64,000 nucleotides of DNA, taken from the NCBI RefSeq assembly GCF_014323405.1, contig NZ_JACRWE010000004.1, forward strand, positions 186,001-250,000. The letters are read 5' to 3'. Numbering within the stretch: the first letter of the stretch is position 1; each line of letters opens with the position of its first letter. Source of the stretch: Romboutsia faecis (GTDB lineage: Bacteria > Bacillota > Clostridia > Peptostreptococcales > Peptostreptococcaceae). Of this stretch, positions 26,338 to 35,488 are shown in pieces. Below the pieces are notes generated by a model, which worked only from the letters and a program-made list of their open reading frames with translations, was not told the DNA's origin and ran no database searches. Position numbers and translations under genes: made by a program.

Positions 26338-27000
26338 ATGAAGAATCAAATTTTAATTATAGAGGATGATAATGAAATATCTAATATGATTGCAGATTAT
26401 CTTATTAAAAATGGATATGAAACTCACATAGCTAAAGATGGAATAACAGGCATTAAGTATGTAATAGAAAAGAAGCCTGACTTAATTATATTAGATGTCA
26501 TGTTACCATATAAAAGTGGTGATGAGGTTTTAAGAGAAGTGAGGGAATTTTCAGATATTCCAATAATAGTAGTGTCGGCAAAAGAAAGTATACAGTTTAA
26601 AGTTGATTTATTTAGAATAGGAGTTGATGATTATATAGTCAAACCATTTGATTTATCAGAACTTCTAGCCAGAATCGAAACAAATTTAAGACGTTATTCA
26701 AAACTTATAAGCAAGCAAACACTTTATAAACATAAAAATATAACACTAAACTATGACTTAAAAGAAATTTTTGTTGATGATAAGCTTGTAAAGATTACAT
26801 CTAAGGAGTTTGAAATTTTATATTTATTTATAAAGCATCCAAACAAAGTATTTTCTAAGAAAAATATATACGAAACAGTGTGGAAAGACTCATATGCATA
26901 TGATGATGACACGATAAATACTCATATAAGTAATATAAGAAGGAAGATTGATAGTGAGCTAATCGAAACTGTTTGGGGAATGGGATATAAGTTAAAGTGA
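26338..27000 (+). CDS. OmpR-family response regulator of an antimicrobial-peptide ABC module
   Basis: A 220-aa regulator. The receiver has acidic E9-D10-D11, phospho-acceptor D53 in LIILDVMLP, and the IVKPFDLSE lysine. The winged-helix domain (about 125-218) has KITSKEFEILYLF and WGMGYKLK. I use ATG 26338 with AGGGGAG 6 nt upstream. It heads a regulator-ATPase-permease-kinase set that resembles lantibiotic/bacitracin self-protection loci such as cpr and bcr systems. Its likely target is the ABC genes that follow 70 nt downstream. Confidence 0.92.
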   Translation: MKNQILIIEDDNEISNMIADYLIKNGYETHIAKDGITGIKYVIEKKPDLIILDVMLPYKSGDEVLREVREFSDIPIIVVSAKESIQFKVDLFRIGVDDYIVKPFDLSELLARIETNLRRYSKLISKQTLYKHKNITLNYDLKEIFVDDKLVKITSKEFEILYLFIKHPNKVFSKKNIYETVWKDSYAYDDDTINTHISNIRRKIDSELIETVWGMGYKLK

Positions 27001-27082
27001 TTATTTTAGAACTTCTTTAGAATTTAGTTTAGAAATTCTTATATTTTAAAATATATCATATAAGGCAGAGGAGATGATAAAT

Positions 27083-28006
27083 ATGTCAGAGATAATTTGT
27101 CAAACAGTACACTTATCAAAAAAATATAAAGATAATATAGTACTTAATAACGTAAATATCAATATCAAAAGAGGTGATATTTATGGCCTTATAGGGGAGA
27201 ATGGAGCAGGTAAGACTACATTAATAAAAATAATTGCTCAATTAACAAATCAAACAGAAGGAAATGTAAAGCTATTTGGAACAGCTGATAAAAATAAATT
27301 ATGTAAATTACAAAAAAAAATTGGATATACAATTGAAAATCCAGCACTTTACATGGACATGACAGCAAGACAAAATCTAGAAGTGATACGTATGCAAAAA
27401 GGAGTACCAGGGACATACGATATTAATAGGGTATTAAAGTTTGTAAACCTAGATATTAATGATAAAAAGAAGGTAAAAAACTTTTCTCTAGGGATGAAAC
27501 AAAGATTAGCATTAGCTATGGCATTGTTAGATGAACCAGAATTATTAATTTTAGATGAACCTTTAAATGGACTAGATCCTACAGGGATCTTAGAATTAAG
27601 GCAATTGTTGATAAGATTAAACTTAGAAAAAGGTATTACTATAGTTTTATCCAGTCATATCCTTAGTGAACTATATAAGTTATCAACATGTTATGGAATT
27701 ATGCACAAAGGAAAGTTAATAGAGGAGATATCGTCCAAGGAATTAGATGAAAGATGTAAAAAACATATATATCTAAATGTTTCAGATAGCAAAATTGCAT
27801 CTACTATTTTAGAGACAAAACTAGGGATAAATGATTTTATTGTTTGTAACAACAATATTATAAAAATATATAGCAACCTTGATAAATGTTCAAAAATTAC
27901 TTCAACTTTAATATTAAATAAAGTATCAGTAGAAGAGATTAGTATTAAAGGAGATAGCTTAGAGTCATATTTTACAAAAACAATTGGAGGTGTGGCTAAT
28001 GTATAA
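27083..28006 (+). CDS. ABC transporter ATP-binding protein (BcrA/lantibiotic-protection type)
   Basis: A 307-aa ATPase with Walker A GENGAGKTT, signature FSLGMKQR, Walker B LLILDEP, a switch histidine in LSSHILSEL, and the C-terminal extension (about 215-305) typical of BcrA-like exporters. ATG 27083 gives normal spacing to GAGGAG; ATG 27074 abuts that site and is less likely. The permease start lies within the last 8 nt, so translation is coupled. Its role is export of, or protection from, a membrane-active peptide (family knowledge plus context). Confidence 0.92.
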   Translation: MSEIICQTVHLSKKYKDNIVLNNVNINIKRGDIYGLIGENGAGKTTLIKIIAQLTNQTEGNVKLFGTADKNKLCKLQKKIGYTIENPALYMDMTARQNLEVIRMQKGVPGTYDINRVLKFVNLDINDKKKVKNFSLGMKQRLALAMALLDEPELLILDEPLNGLDPTGILELRQLLIRLNLEKGITIVLSSHILSELYKLSTCYGIMHKGKLIEEISSKELDERCKKHIYLNVSDSKIASTILETKLGINDFIVCNNNIIKIYSNLDKCSKITSTLILNKVSVEEISIKGDSLESYFTKTIGGVANV

Positions 28007-28688
28007 TATTTTAAAAGCAGAAATGTATAAATTAAAATATAGTAAAGAACTTATGATATGTTTGATAGGACTATTGATATTAGCTATTATAAATACTTAC
28101 TACGGTTCAGGAGAAGGTGGTGCTAGAGCTGCATTAATACATCCAAGTAGGGAGACATTTGGTATAATAGCGTGTAGTTTGTTTGCAGTTACATATGTAG
28201 GAAAAGATTTAGTATCAAAAACTATTAATCACACATTAACATCAGGGCATACGAGAAATAAAGTTTTTTTAAGTAAGTATTTGTGTTATTTGATTGGTTG
28301 TGTGATTATTTTACTTGCAAACTATGTATTTACAGGAAGTACGTATGGTTTACTTTACGGATGGGGGCAAGTATTCAATAGTAGTGAGTTATATTTTCTA
28401 ATTGTATATATGGTAGTTGGTATATTCTTCAATATATGTATTTCTTCAATTTCATTTTTTATTTGTATACTTGTAAAAAATTCAAGTGTATCAATTGCCC
28501 TGTGTGGAGGAATTATAGGACTGATATTATCGCTAACTCAGTTACCTTGGGACACTATTACTTATTATGTCGCAAATAAAGACTATTCTTTAGGGATTAT
28601 TCCACTTATATTTGCAATAAGCTTTGTATTAGGTACGGGTATTTTATATTTAATTTGCAATTATTATTTTAATAAACAAGATATTTAA
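27999..28688 (+). CDS. ABC-2-type permease
   Basis: A 229-aa protein with six hydrophobic helices. It begins with the common amphipathic start MYNILKAEMYKLKYSKEL and contains the extracytoplasmic PSRETFG segment. ATG 27999 follows GGAGGTG by about 7 nt and overlaps the ATPase gene end by 8 nt. It is the membrane partner of that ATPase; only one permease gene is present, so it probably acts as a homodimer. Confidence 0.88.
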   Translation: MYNILKAEMYKLKYSKELMICLIGLLILAIINTYYGSGEGGARAALIHPSRETFGIIACSLFAVTYVGKDLVSKTINHTLTSGHTRNKVFLSKYLCYLIGCVIILLANYVFTGSTYGLLYGWGQVFNSSELYFLIVYMVVGIFFNICISSISFFICILVKNSSVSIALCGGIIGLILSLTQLPWDTITYYVANKDYSLGIIPLIFAISFVLGTGILYLICNYYFNKQDI

Positions 28689-28704
28689 TATGAAAGGATG
28701 GATT

Positions 28705-29583
28705 ATGATAACAATTTTATTAATTATAGGATTTACATATATCGTAATCCGTTTAATATCTATAAAAAAACAACTAAGAAAAATTAAGATTCAACTTAAT
28801 CAGAAGGAACGGATAAATATAGTATTAAATGATAAAGATGTAGAAGAAATAGCTGAATCTATTAATATTATTTTTCAAGAACAAAAACAACTAGAGACAA
28901 ATATAAAAAACCGAGAAGAAAAGTTAAAACAATCTATTTCAAATATTTCGCATGATTTAAGAACACCACTTACAGCTGTTAGAGGATATATTACACTTCT
29001 TGAAAATTGCACTGAAGAAGAAAGAGATCTATATATTGGTATTATTTCTAAAAAATCAGAAGAACTAAATAATTTACTAAATAATTTTTATGAACTTTCT
29101 ATTGTTGATAATGATAGTTATCAGATAGATATAAGAGCTGTTGATATAACAGAAATAATTATGGAGACTATTATTTCTAATTATGCCTTGATTAAACATA
29201 AAGAAATAGAAATTGATAATAGGCTTTCTTCTAAATCGATAGAAGTAAAAGGTGAAGAGGTAGTTTGTTCAAGGATTATTCAAAACTTATTATCTAATGC
29301 AATAAAGTACTCAACAGGCTATATATCTATTGAACTTAAAGAACATAATGATCATGTTATTTTTAATATTAGAAATAGTGTTTCTGATTTAACTCAAGGT
29401 GAGTTAAAGTATCTATTTGATAGATTTTATACTGTAGATAAATCTAGAAACCGAAGTGGAAGTGGCTTAGGTCTATTTATTGTGAAGGTATTACTTGATA
29501 AGATTGATGGAGAAGTTTATGAAGTTAGTTTAAATGATAACGTATTAAGTATAAGTATTTTATTTAGATATTTATCAAAATAA
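28705..29583 (+). CDS. Small sensor histidine kinase of the lantibiotic-resistance type
   Basis: A 292-aa kinase with essentially one N-terminal membrane helix (about 3-20) and no extracellular domain, then a coiled coil, HisKA (SISNISHDLRTPLTAV, H about 89), and HATPase with NLLSNAIKYS and GSGLGLFI. Such intramembrane-type kinases often sense through their ABC transporter. ATG 28705 follows AAAGGA by 6 nt; ATG 28690 overlaps that site. It is the last gene of the module and ends at a long hairpin terminator. Confidence 0.9.
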   Translation: MITILLIIGFTYIVIRLISIKKQLRKIKIQLNQKERINIVLNDKDVEEIAESINIIFQEQKQLETNIKNREEKLKQSISNISHDLRTPLTAVRGYITLLENCTEEERDLYIGIISKKSEELNNLLNNFYELSIVDNDSYQIDIRAVDITEIIMETIISNYALIKHKEIEIDNRLSSKSIEVKGEEVVCSRIIQNLLSNAIKYSTGYISIELKEHNDHVIFNIRNSVSDLTQGELKYLFDRFYTVDKSRNRSGSGLGLFIVKVLLDKIDGEVYEVSLNDNVLSISILFRYLSK

Positions 29584-29627
29584 TTATAGTGTAAGTAAAT
29601 AATAAATAATACACAAAAACAAACTAT

Positions 29628-29684
29628 AAAAACATAAAAAATTGTATTCAGATTTAATTTGGATACGATTTTTTATGTTTTTAT
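29628..29684. terminator. Long hairpin terminator
   Basis: About 20 bp of near-continuous pairing (29628-29649 with 29661-29682, including G-U pairs) with A and T runs on both sides, so it can work in either direction. Confidence 0.85.
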
Positions 29685-29817
29685 GTCGTTTACCTATAAA
29701 ATTATGTTGTTTACGAATAATGTATATTTTTATCGAAAATATACATTATTATTAAAATAAGTGGAATGCAATCAAAAATATTTACAAAAGTAAATATTTT
29801 ATGAAGGAGAGATAGTA

Positions 29818-29982
29818 ATGATTAAAATAAAAGATAGCGATTTAATTATTATGAAGAGGATATTAGGGGAGTTATATCTGGAAAATGGAAATACTGAAGA
29901 AGTAATTTTATTAAGTCAAGCTATTGATAAAATAATACTATCTAAGCAAAAAACAATATTTAATGAAATTGAATCTTGTTAG
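29818..29982 (+). CDS. Spo0E-like aspartyl-phosphate phosphatase (54 aa)
   Basis: A 54-residue acidic helical protein with the pattern of the Spo0E family: an N-terminal helix (IIMKRILGELYLE), a turn with NGNTEEVILL, and the signature LSQAIDKII in place of the usual SQELD. These proteins dephosphorylate Spo0A-P or related regulators and so delay sporulation. It has a strong ribosome binding site (AAGGAGAG) and lies 49 nt ahead of the GGDEF gene. The assignment rests on the short motif and length. Confidence 0.6.
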   Translation: MIKIKDSDLIIMKRILGELYLENGNTEEVILLSQAIDKIILSKQKTIFNEIESC

Positions 29983-30031
29983 TATTTATCCAATTGTATA
30001 AATCAAGGGTTAATTATAAAGGAGTATATAA

Positions 30032-31219
30032 ATGGATATCGACATAATGATTAAAATTTTAGATAATCAAGAAAATGGTATAATTATACTTAACAAATAT
30101 AAAAAAGTATTGCATGCAAATAAGGCGGCTAAAGATTTTTTAGGAAACGATTTAAATCAATTATTAGGAGATTATTTAAATTGTGAACGTACTGTTATAG
30201 AAAAGGTTAATTGTCAGAATATAACTAGATGCAAAAGCTGTATTATTAATAGGACTATTGATCGTGTGATTAAAACGAAAGATACAGAGGTAATAAATAA
30301 TGTTGAGGTAAAAAAGAATCAAATTGACATAAATTTATCTATGAAAATATCTTTATGTGAAGAACAGTATATAGTAATTGAGTTGTTTAATTTAAATATA
30401 AAAAATCTTCAAATGAACTTTCTATCAAGACTAGCTGATAAGTCAAAGGATATTATGTTTTTTAAAGATGAAAAATTAAGATATTTATACATAAATAAAA
30501 CATTTGAAGATTTTCTTAATAAAGAAAAAGAATATATAATAGGCAAAAAAGATATTGATTTAGTAAATGAAAACTTACTAGATCCAAATTTATATGAACA
30601 ATGTTTTATTGGAGATAAGGAAGCTTTAGAAAAAGGATATTATTATGGAATAGAGGTTATGGCAGAAAGAAAGTTTAGAGTATCAAAAGAGAATATTGAT
30701 GGTGGCATTTTATGCATAGCTAGAGATATTACTGATGAAATAGAGGCTATAAAAAAATCAGAAATAGATAATTTAACTGGTATATATAATAGAAACAAGT
30801 TTAAAGATATTATAAATGAAATATACTTAAACAAAGAAAGTGAATATTATATGGCGCTGATAGACTTAGATGATTTGAGAAACTTAAATAATAAATACGG
30901 TCATGTTATGGGTGATAAGTATTTAAATATACTAGGGAGGATACTTAAATCTCAAAATAATAGTGTATTCTTTAGAATCGGTGGAGATGAATTTGCAGGT
31001 CTTATAAATTATAATCAAGTTTGCCCGGAGGAAGTATTTAAAAAGATATTTAAAGAAATAAATAAGTTAAGTCTAGACCCTAAATTATCTGTAAGTGTAG
31101 GTATTAATAAATTTGATATAACAAAAGATTATGAAAAAAATTATGAAATAACAGATAAAGTACTTTATGAAGCTAAAAAAAATGGGAAAAATAAATTTAT
31201 CATTAGTTATGGTAAATAG
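30032..31219 (+). CDS. Diguanylate cyclase with two PAS domains
   Basis: A 395-aa soluble protein. PAS 1 (about 1-120) carries an unusual cysteine cluster (C51, then CQNITRCKSC near 62-71) that could bind a metal or act as a thiol switch. PAS 2 (about 128-235) precedes a GGDEF domain (about 240-393) with an intact GGDEF at 317-321 and DLDDLRNLNNKYGH. No RxxD inhibitory site precedes GGDEF, so product feedback is not expected. It would make c-di-GMP, the ligand of the riboswitch at 15.6 kb, but a direct link is only inferred. Confidence 0.92.
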   Translation: MDIDIMIKILDNQENGIIILNKYKKVLHANKAAKDFLGNDLNQLLGDYLNCERTVIEKVNCQNITRCKSCIINRTIDRVIKTKDTEVINNVEVKKNQIDINLSMKISLCEEQYIVIELFNLNIKNLQMNFLSRLADKSKDIMFFKDEKLRYLYINKTFEDFLNKEKEYIIGKKDIDLVNENLLDPNLYEQCFIGDKEALEKGYYYGIEVMAERKFRVSKENIDGGILCIARDITDEIEAIKKSEIDNLTGIYNRNKFKDIINEIYLNKESEYYMALIDLDDLRNLNNKYGHVMGDKYLNILGRILKSQNNSVFFRIGGDEFAGLINYNQVCPEEVFKKIFKEINKLSLDPKLSVSVGINKFDITKDYEKNYEITDKVLYEAKKNGKNKFIISYGK

Positions 31220-31221
31220 AT

Positions 31222-31368
31222 GAAATTTTTAATAAATATTCATATGGAGGAATTCTATCTAAGCTAGAAGAGCTAAGTAATTCTAAAACAGGAGATTATG
31301 GTGTATCGATATATTTAGGGTTAGCACTTATATCAGCAATAGATTTATATATAAATCCAAATAAATAG
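31222..31368 (+). pseudogene. Relic of a sortase-anchored protein C-terminus
   Basis: A 48-codon open frame with no start reads LEELSNSKTGDYG, a hydrophobic helix (VSIYLGLALISAIDLYI) and NPNK before a stop. This copies the order of a wall-sorting signal (compare NPKTGD, helix, KRKNLK at 56.9 kb) with a degraded motif. It is probably the tail of a lost surface-protein gene. Confidence 0.45.
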
Positions 31369-31395
31369 CACATAATTGTAAAATTAAATACATCG

Positions 31396-31446
31396 AAATA
31401 AAGTCTATAAAGTGTAAACAATACTACTTTTATAGACTTTATTTTA
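31396..31446. terminator. Hairpin terminator after the GGDEF gene and relic
   Basis: AATAAAGTCTATAAAGT pairs with ACTTTTATAGACTTTATT across a short loop, with T-rich flanks. Nothing else is seen between 31369 and 31634 except AT-rich promoter-like sequence. Confidence 0.7.
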
Positions 31447-31634
31447 TTTCTTTGATAATTAAATAAATATTATAATATTATTTAAAATAAAATTAATTTA
31501 CGTGCTTAAACTGATTAAAAATATAATAAATTTATAGTTATTTGAAAAAAAATGTATAATGATTTATAATAATTTAACTACTAAGATTATTTGAATAAAT
31601 GTATAAAGAAAAAATTTAATATTAGGAGATATAA

Positions 31635-33434
31635 ATGGTCAATACAAGCAAATCATATAAAATTATATATGTTGTTTTATTTATTTTATTAGGAATTTTT
31701 GTTTATCAGTCTTCTTCATTTAAAGAAGATATATATGATTTTAGTGAAACTTATAATTTTTCTAACGCATGGAAAATGTCAATAGAAGGAAGTAATATAC
31801 AAGAAATTATTAACTTGCCATATTCCACATTTAAAAATAAAAAAGAGAATATTATATCGATAGAGAATACTTTACCTAAAAAAGATATACGTTCTCCACA
31901 TATAAGAGTTGGATCTTCTCAGCAGTCATTTAAAATATATATAGATGATAAACTTATATACAGTTTTGATTCTATGAGATCTGTAAACCATGGTAAAACT
32001 GGAGGAGCTATATGGAAAATAGTTGAGATACCTAAAGATAGTTTAGGTAAAACTATAAGGATTGATTTTAAATCATCATATCTGAGGACCTCAGGTTATT
32101 TATCAAAAATTAAACTTGGAACAAAAGATCAATTAGTAGCAGAACTTTTTTCAGAGACTATCGTGGATCAAATAGTATCAATATCACTATTAATATTAGC
32201 TATATTTGTAATGTATATAGATATTAAAGTAAAAAGTGGAGGGATAAAGTCTAACCATGTATACCTAATGTTAATAATACTATGTATATCAATTTGGATA
32301 TCAGCGGAATCACAATTTTATGTATTTATATATAATAATTATATATTAAATTATTATATACAGTTTATAGTATTATTCTCATTTCCAATATTTTTGTATA
32401 AATATTTATTGCTGGAGTATGATTTAAAACCTAGGAATTTAATTCTTACATTATACAAATTACATATATATTTAATAACATTATTAATGATAGGCCAGTT
32501 ACTAGGGGGAATTACATTCTATGAGGGACAATGGTTATTTTTAGTTATATTCTTTACAACATTTCTTATATCTATAATATCTATAGCATACCAATCCAAG
32601 TATAATTTAAGGTTAAGAAAGTTATTAGAGATACTGATTATAATTTTTATATGCTTAACACTTGATTATTTTTTTTATAATATAAAAGGAAATCTTGTAA
32701 AAGTTAGCTTTATAAATATAGGTACTATAATAATTGAAATATTAATAACTATAGAGATGTATAAAGTATTTTCAAAGCTTAATGAAGAGAAAAATAGAGG
32801 TCGTTATTTAGAATGGCAATTAAATTATCAATTGAGACATTATTCTTTTATAGAGGAAAAAAATATGATGTTGAAGAGATATAGACATGATATGACTAAT
32901 CACTGGATGTTGGTTAATAGACTGATAAAAAGTGATAAATTCGATTTAGCGGAAGAGTATTCTGGTAAGATGGCAGAGAAGCTTATAGGAGAAGAAAATT
33001 TAATATTAGATACAGGTAATCCAATACTAGATGCAATACTGACTGAAAAAATACAAAAATCAAAGAGTTTAAATATAGACTTCTTAAATGAAATAATTAT
33101 TTCAAAGGGCATAAAAATAGACCCTATTGATTGCTGTATAATATTCGTAAATATACTAGATAATGCAATAGAAGCCTGTGCTAAATTAGATAATAAACGA
33201 TATATTAAAATCAACTTGAGCTCAAAAGAGAATATGCTTATATGTAAAATAAAGAATTCTATAAACCCCAAAAATTTAATAAATAAAGATTATAAAACTA
33301 CAAAACAAGATAAAGATAAACATGGATTTGGGATAGCAAATGTAAAAAAATCTATAGAAAAATATAATGGATATATAGATATTAATCATAATTTAGATTA
33401 TTTCGAAATTATGTTTGTTTTATATGATGTATAG
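31635..33434 (+). CDS. GHKL sensor kinase (AgrC/DISM-like) with extracellular beta-sandwich domain
   Basis: A 599-aa membrane kinase. An N-terminal helix (about 8-25) and an extracellular jelly-roll-like domain (about 35-170, with YIDDKLIYSFDSM) are followed by about six to seven membrane helices (about 180-380). This is the layout of 7TM-DISM receptors. The cytoplasmic part has an Agr-type H box with H418 in YRHDMTNHW and a GHKL ATPase domain (FVNILDNAIEAC, GFGIANVKKSI). Its partner is the LytTR regulator 47 nt downstream. No AgrB/AgrD is nearby; the signal may be a sugar or small molecule (inference). Confidence 0.88.
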   Translation: MVNTSKSYKIIYVVLFILLGIFVYQSSSFKEDIYDFSETYNFSNAWKMSIEGSNIQEIINLPYSTFKNKKENIISIENTLPKKDIRSPHIRVGSSQQSFKIYIDDKLIYSFDSMRSVNHGKTGGAIWKIVEIPKDSLGKTIRIDFKSSYLRTSGYLSKIKLGTKDQLVAELFSETIVDQIVSISLLILAIFVMYIDIKVKSGGIKSNHVYLMLIILCISIWISAESQFYVFIYNNYILNYYIQFIVLFSFPIFLYKYLLLEYDLKPRNLILTLYKLHIYLITLLMIGQLLGGITFYEGQWLFLVIFFTTFLISIISIAYQSKYNLRLRKLLEILIIIFICLTLDYFFYNIKGNLVKVSFINIGTIIIEILITIEMYKVFSKLNEEKNRGRYLEWQLNYQLRHYSFIEEKNMMLKRYRHDMTNHWMLVNRLIKSDKFDLAEEYSGKMAEKLIGEENLILDTGNPILDAILTEKIQKSKSLNIDFLNEIIISKGIKIDPIDCCIIFVNILDNAIEACAKLDNKRYIKINLSSKENMLICKIKNSINPKNLINKDYKTTKQDKDKHGFGIANVKKSIEKYNGYIDINHNLDYFEIMFVLYDV

Positions 33435-33481
33435 ATTTAAATCTAATTATTTATATAATCAAATATTAAAGAGGAGACATA

Positions 33482-34207
33482 ATGTTAAAAGTTATTATAT
33501 GCGATGATAATGAAGTATTTTTAAAATATATTAGCAAAAAAATTCATGAAATAGCAATGAACAATAATTTAAATGTAAATATAAAAACATACTTAAGTGG
33601 TAAAAGTATGTTATTTGATTTAGAAGATCATATACATAGTGTTGATATTTTATTTATAGATGTGTTAATGGACGATATGACAGGTATAGATGTATCAAAG
33701 AAAATGAGAGAATATGGATCAAATGCTCAAATTATATTTATAACATCTGTTAAATCTCATGTTTTTGAAGCTTTAGATGTTATGCCTCCACATTATTTAA
33801 TAAAAAGTGAAATTGATGATAGGGTAATAGAAAGTATTTTAATGAAGGCTGTAACTTTATCTAATAAGTATAAAAAAAGTATGTTTTTATATAAAGTAGG
33901 TCATAGTAAAAAAACTATAAAGTGTGAAGATATTGTATTTTTTGAAATAAATAATAGAGTAGTTACAATGCATTGTTCAGATAAAACTGAAGAGGTATTT
34001 TATTCTACTATGGATAATTTAGAGAATGGTTTAGATAAAAGTGAATTTATTCGTATACATAGGTCATATATAGTTAATATAACAAAAGTAGCATCCATTA
34101 ATAGTAAGAATGTAATATGTAGAGATGGAACAATTTTACCTGTTGGTAGAAAATATACAGGTAAATTAAAAAATCAGTATTCTAAGTTTATATTAGAAAA
34201 TATCTAA
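33482..34207 (+). CDS. LytTR-family response regulator (AgrA-like)
   Basis: A 241-aa regulator. The receiver (about 1-125) has D8/D9, phospho-acceptor D60 in ILFIDVLMDD, and PHYLIKSEI as a variant of the KP loop. The LytTR DNA-binding domain (about 140-238) has IVFFEINNRVVTMH, FIRIHRSYIVNI and GTILPVGRKY. A ribosome binding site GAGGAG lies before the start. It is co-transcribed with the DISM-type kinase. Targets are unknown; the next plus-strand unit is the AAA cluster, 590 bp away. Confidence 0.92.
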   Translation: MLKVIICDDNEVFLKYISKKIHEIAMNNNLNVNIKTYLSGKSMLFDLEDHIHSVDILFIDVLMDDMTGIDVSKKMREYGSNAQIIFITSVKSHVFEALDVMPPHYLIKSEIDDRVIESILMKAVTLSNKYKKSMFLYKVGHSKKTIKCEDIVFFEINNRVVTMHCSDKTEEVFYSTMDNLENGLDKSEFIRIHRSYIVNITKVASINSKNVICRDGTILPVGRKYTGKLKNQYSKFILENI

Positions 34208-34367
34208 TAAAAATTTATATCTTACATATAGTCAGTGGGGATGGACTATTGACACATTGTGATTAAGAATAACACTTAATCATATATATGATAGATATGA
34301 AAAGCTATTATTTAAAGATATAGTTGATGAAAATGAATATGTAGAAGATTTAGATTAAAGTGTTGAG

Positions 34368-34406
34368 ATGCCTATCATGCTAGGTTAGTATGATAGGCAT
34401 TCTTTT
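34368..34406 (+). terminator. Terminator of the kinase/LytTR unit
   Basis: ATGCCTATCAT (34368-34378) pairs with ATGATAGGCAT (34390-34400), followed by TCTTTT. A short open stretch before it (about 34270-34358, ending YVEDLD) may be a relic but is not assignable. Confidence 0.8.
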
Positions 34407-34416
34407 GTCATATAGG

Positions 34417-34568
34417 TGCCATATAGAAACTATGGTGCCATATTTTTTAGATTGGATAATAAAAAATTATGGCATAATGGCACTAAAATGTAAAATATGG
34501 CATCAAAAAAATAGCTAGCGTCATATAGTAGGAATAAGTAATTGCAATGGATACATAGAATTATGGCA
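34417..34568. repeat. Cluster of six TGCCAT/ATGGCA motifs
   Basis: The hexamer appears twice as TGCCAT (34417, 34436) and four times as ATGGCA (34469, 34477, 34497, 34563) within 152 bp of otherwise very AT-rich intergenic DNA ahead of the AAA cluster. Several copies share flanks (GGTGCCATAT; ATGGCATNA). This may be an operator array or decayed repeat. The rest of the 34208-34798 gap shows no gene. Confidence 0.5.
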
Positions 34569-34798
34569 TTAAAATTATAATACTATAAAAAATAGTAAAA
34601 TTTAATTATATATAATATATAGCAAAATAGATGTAATGTGTCATAAAGGTCAATTATTAATAACTTTATTAATATAAAATAAAAAGTAATATTTACCATG
34701 AATATTGAGACTACTAAATATAAGTAAAAATAAAGAAAAAATTAAGAAATATGTTAAAATAAATACAGAACATGTCAACAAAATGAGGGAGGAACAAA

Positions 34799-35266
34799 AT
34801 GAGTGTATCACTAGTACTAGTACCACTAGCTATAGCAATAGGTGGAGCACTATCAGATTTACCAGAGAACGAAATAATAAAATATGAAGATGTAAATAAT
34901 ATTGTACAAAATAATAGATGCTATCAAGTAGAAACACCTATAAAAAGAATGGATTTATTAGTAAGATGTATATCAGAATTAGGATATGATCTACAGAAAA
35001 TAAATGATAAATATATAATGAAATATACTGATGGTGATATAGAATTTATCAGAAATAGTAATAGTCAAATAGATATATTATTCAGCTCAGGTTATTCGCA
35101 AGATCAAGTTCAAAATATATCATCAGATATATACAACCAATATACATCAGTACTTCAAGCTGAGATATATAATACATTAAAACAAAAAGCAGAGGAAAGA
35201 GGTTACACACTAGAAAATGAGGTTATTGAAGATGATAACTCTATAGTGCTTAACTTCATAGTATAG
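34799..35266 (+). CDS. DUF1257 (Ycf35-like) protein
   Basis: A 155-aa protein with a short N-terminal hydrophobic segment (about 3-19), then an alpha/beta domain with the DUF1257 pattern. ISELGY comes early, a beta-rich middle follows, then SSDIYNQYTSVLQAEIYNTLKQK, AEERGYTLENE and DDNSIVLNFIV at the end. The Ycf35 family is conserved in cyanobacteria and plastids without a settled function. GAGGGAGGA precedes the start. It is the first gene of a tightly packed cluster with DUF2997 and a Ycf46-like ATPase, and the presence of both Ycf35 and Ycf46 families supports the call. Confidence 0.6.
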   Translation: MSVSLVLVPLAIAIGGALSDLPENEIIKYEDVNNIVQNNRCYQVETPIKRMDLLVRCISELGYDLQKINDKYIMKYTDGDIEFIRNSNSQIDILFSSGYSQDQVQNISSDIYNQYTSVLQAEIYNTLKQKAEERGYTLENEVIEDDNSIVLNFIV

Positions 35267-35275
35267 GAGGGTCGT

Positions 35276-35488
35276 ATGAGTAAAAATTTAATAGTAAAAA
35301 TATGTCCAGATGGCAAGATAAAAGCAAAAGTTGAAGGATTTAAAGGAAATGAGTGTTGCCAATATATAAGCATACTTGAAGAATTGCTTGAAGCTGAGAC
35401 TATTGACTCTGAGTATACAGATGAATTTTATAATAATACTACTATTCATGAAATTGCTGTGCAAGAGGTGAAGAATAATGACTACTAA
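35276..35488 (+). CDS. DUF2997 protein
   Basis: A 70-aa protein matching the DUF2997 layout: a beta-hairpin IVKICPDGKIKAKVEGFKG, a cysteine pair (CC at 27-28), helix ISILEELLEA and the end SEYTDEFYNN. The family is small, of unknown function and usually next to DUF1257 genes. A ribosome binding site AGGAGGG overlaps the end of the DUF1257 gene, 9 nt upstream, and its stop overlaps the next gene, showing coupled translation. Confidence 0.75.
   Translation: MSKNLIVKICPDGKIKAKVEGFKGNECCQYISILEELLEAETIDSEYTDEFYNNTTIHEIAVQEVKNNDY

Noticed and set aside
34417..34568. Sigma-54 promoter(s), because TGGCA recurs
   Set aside because: The required TGC element 5 bases downstream is absent at every copy, and no sigma-54 activator is nearby.
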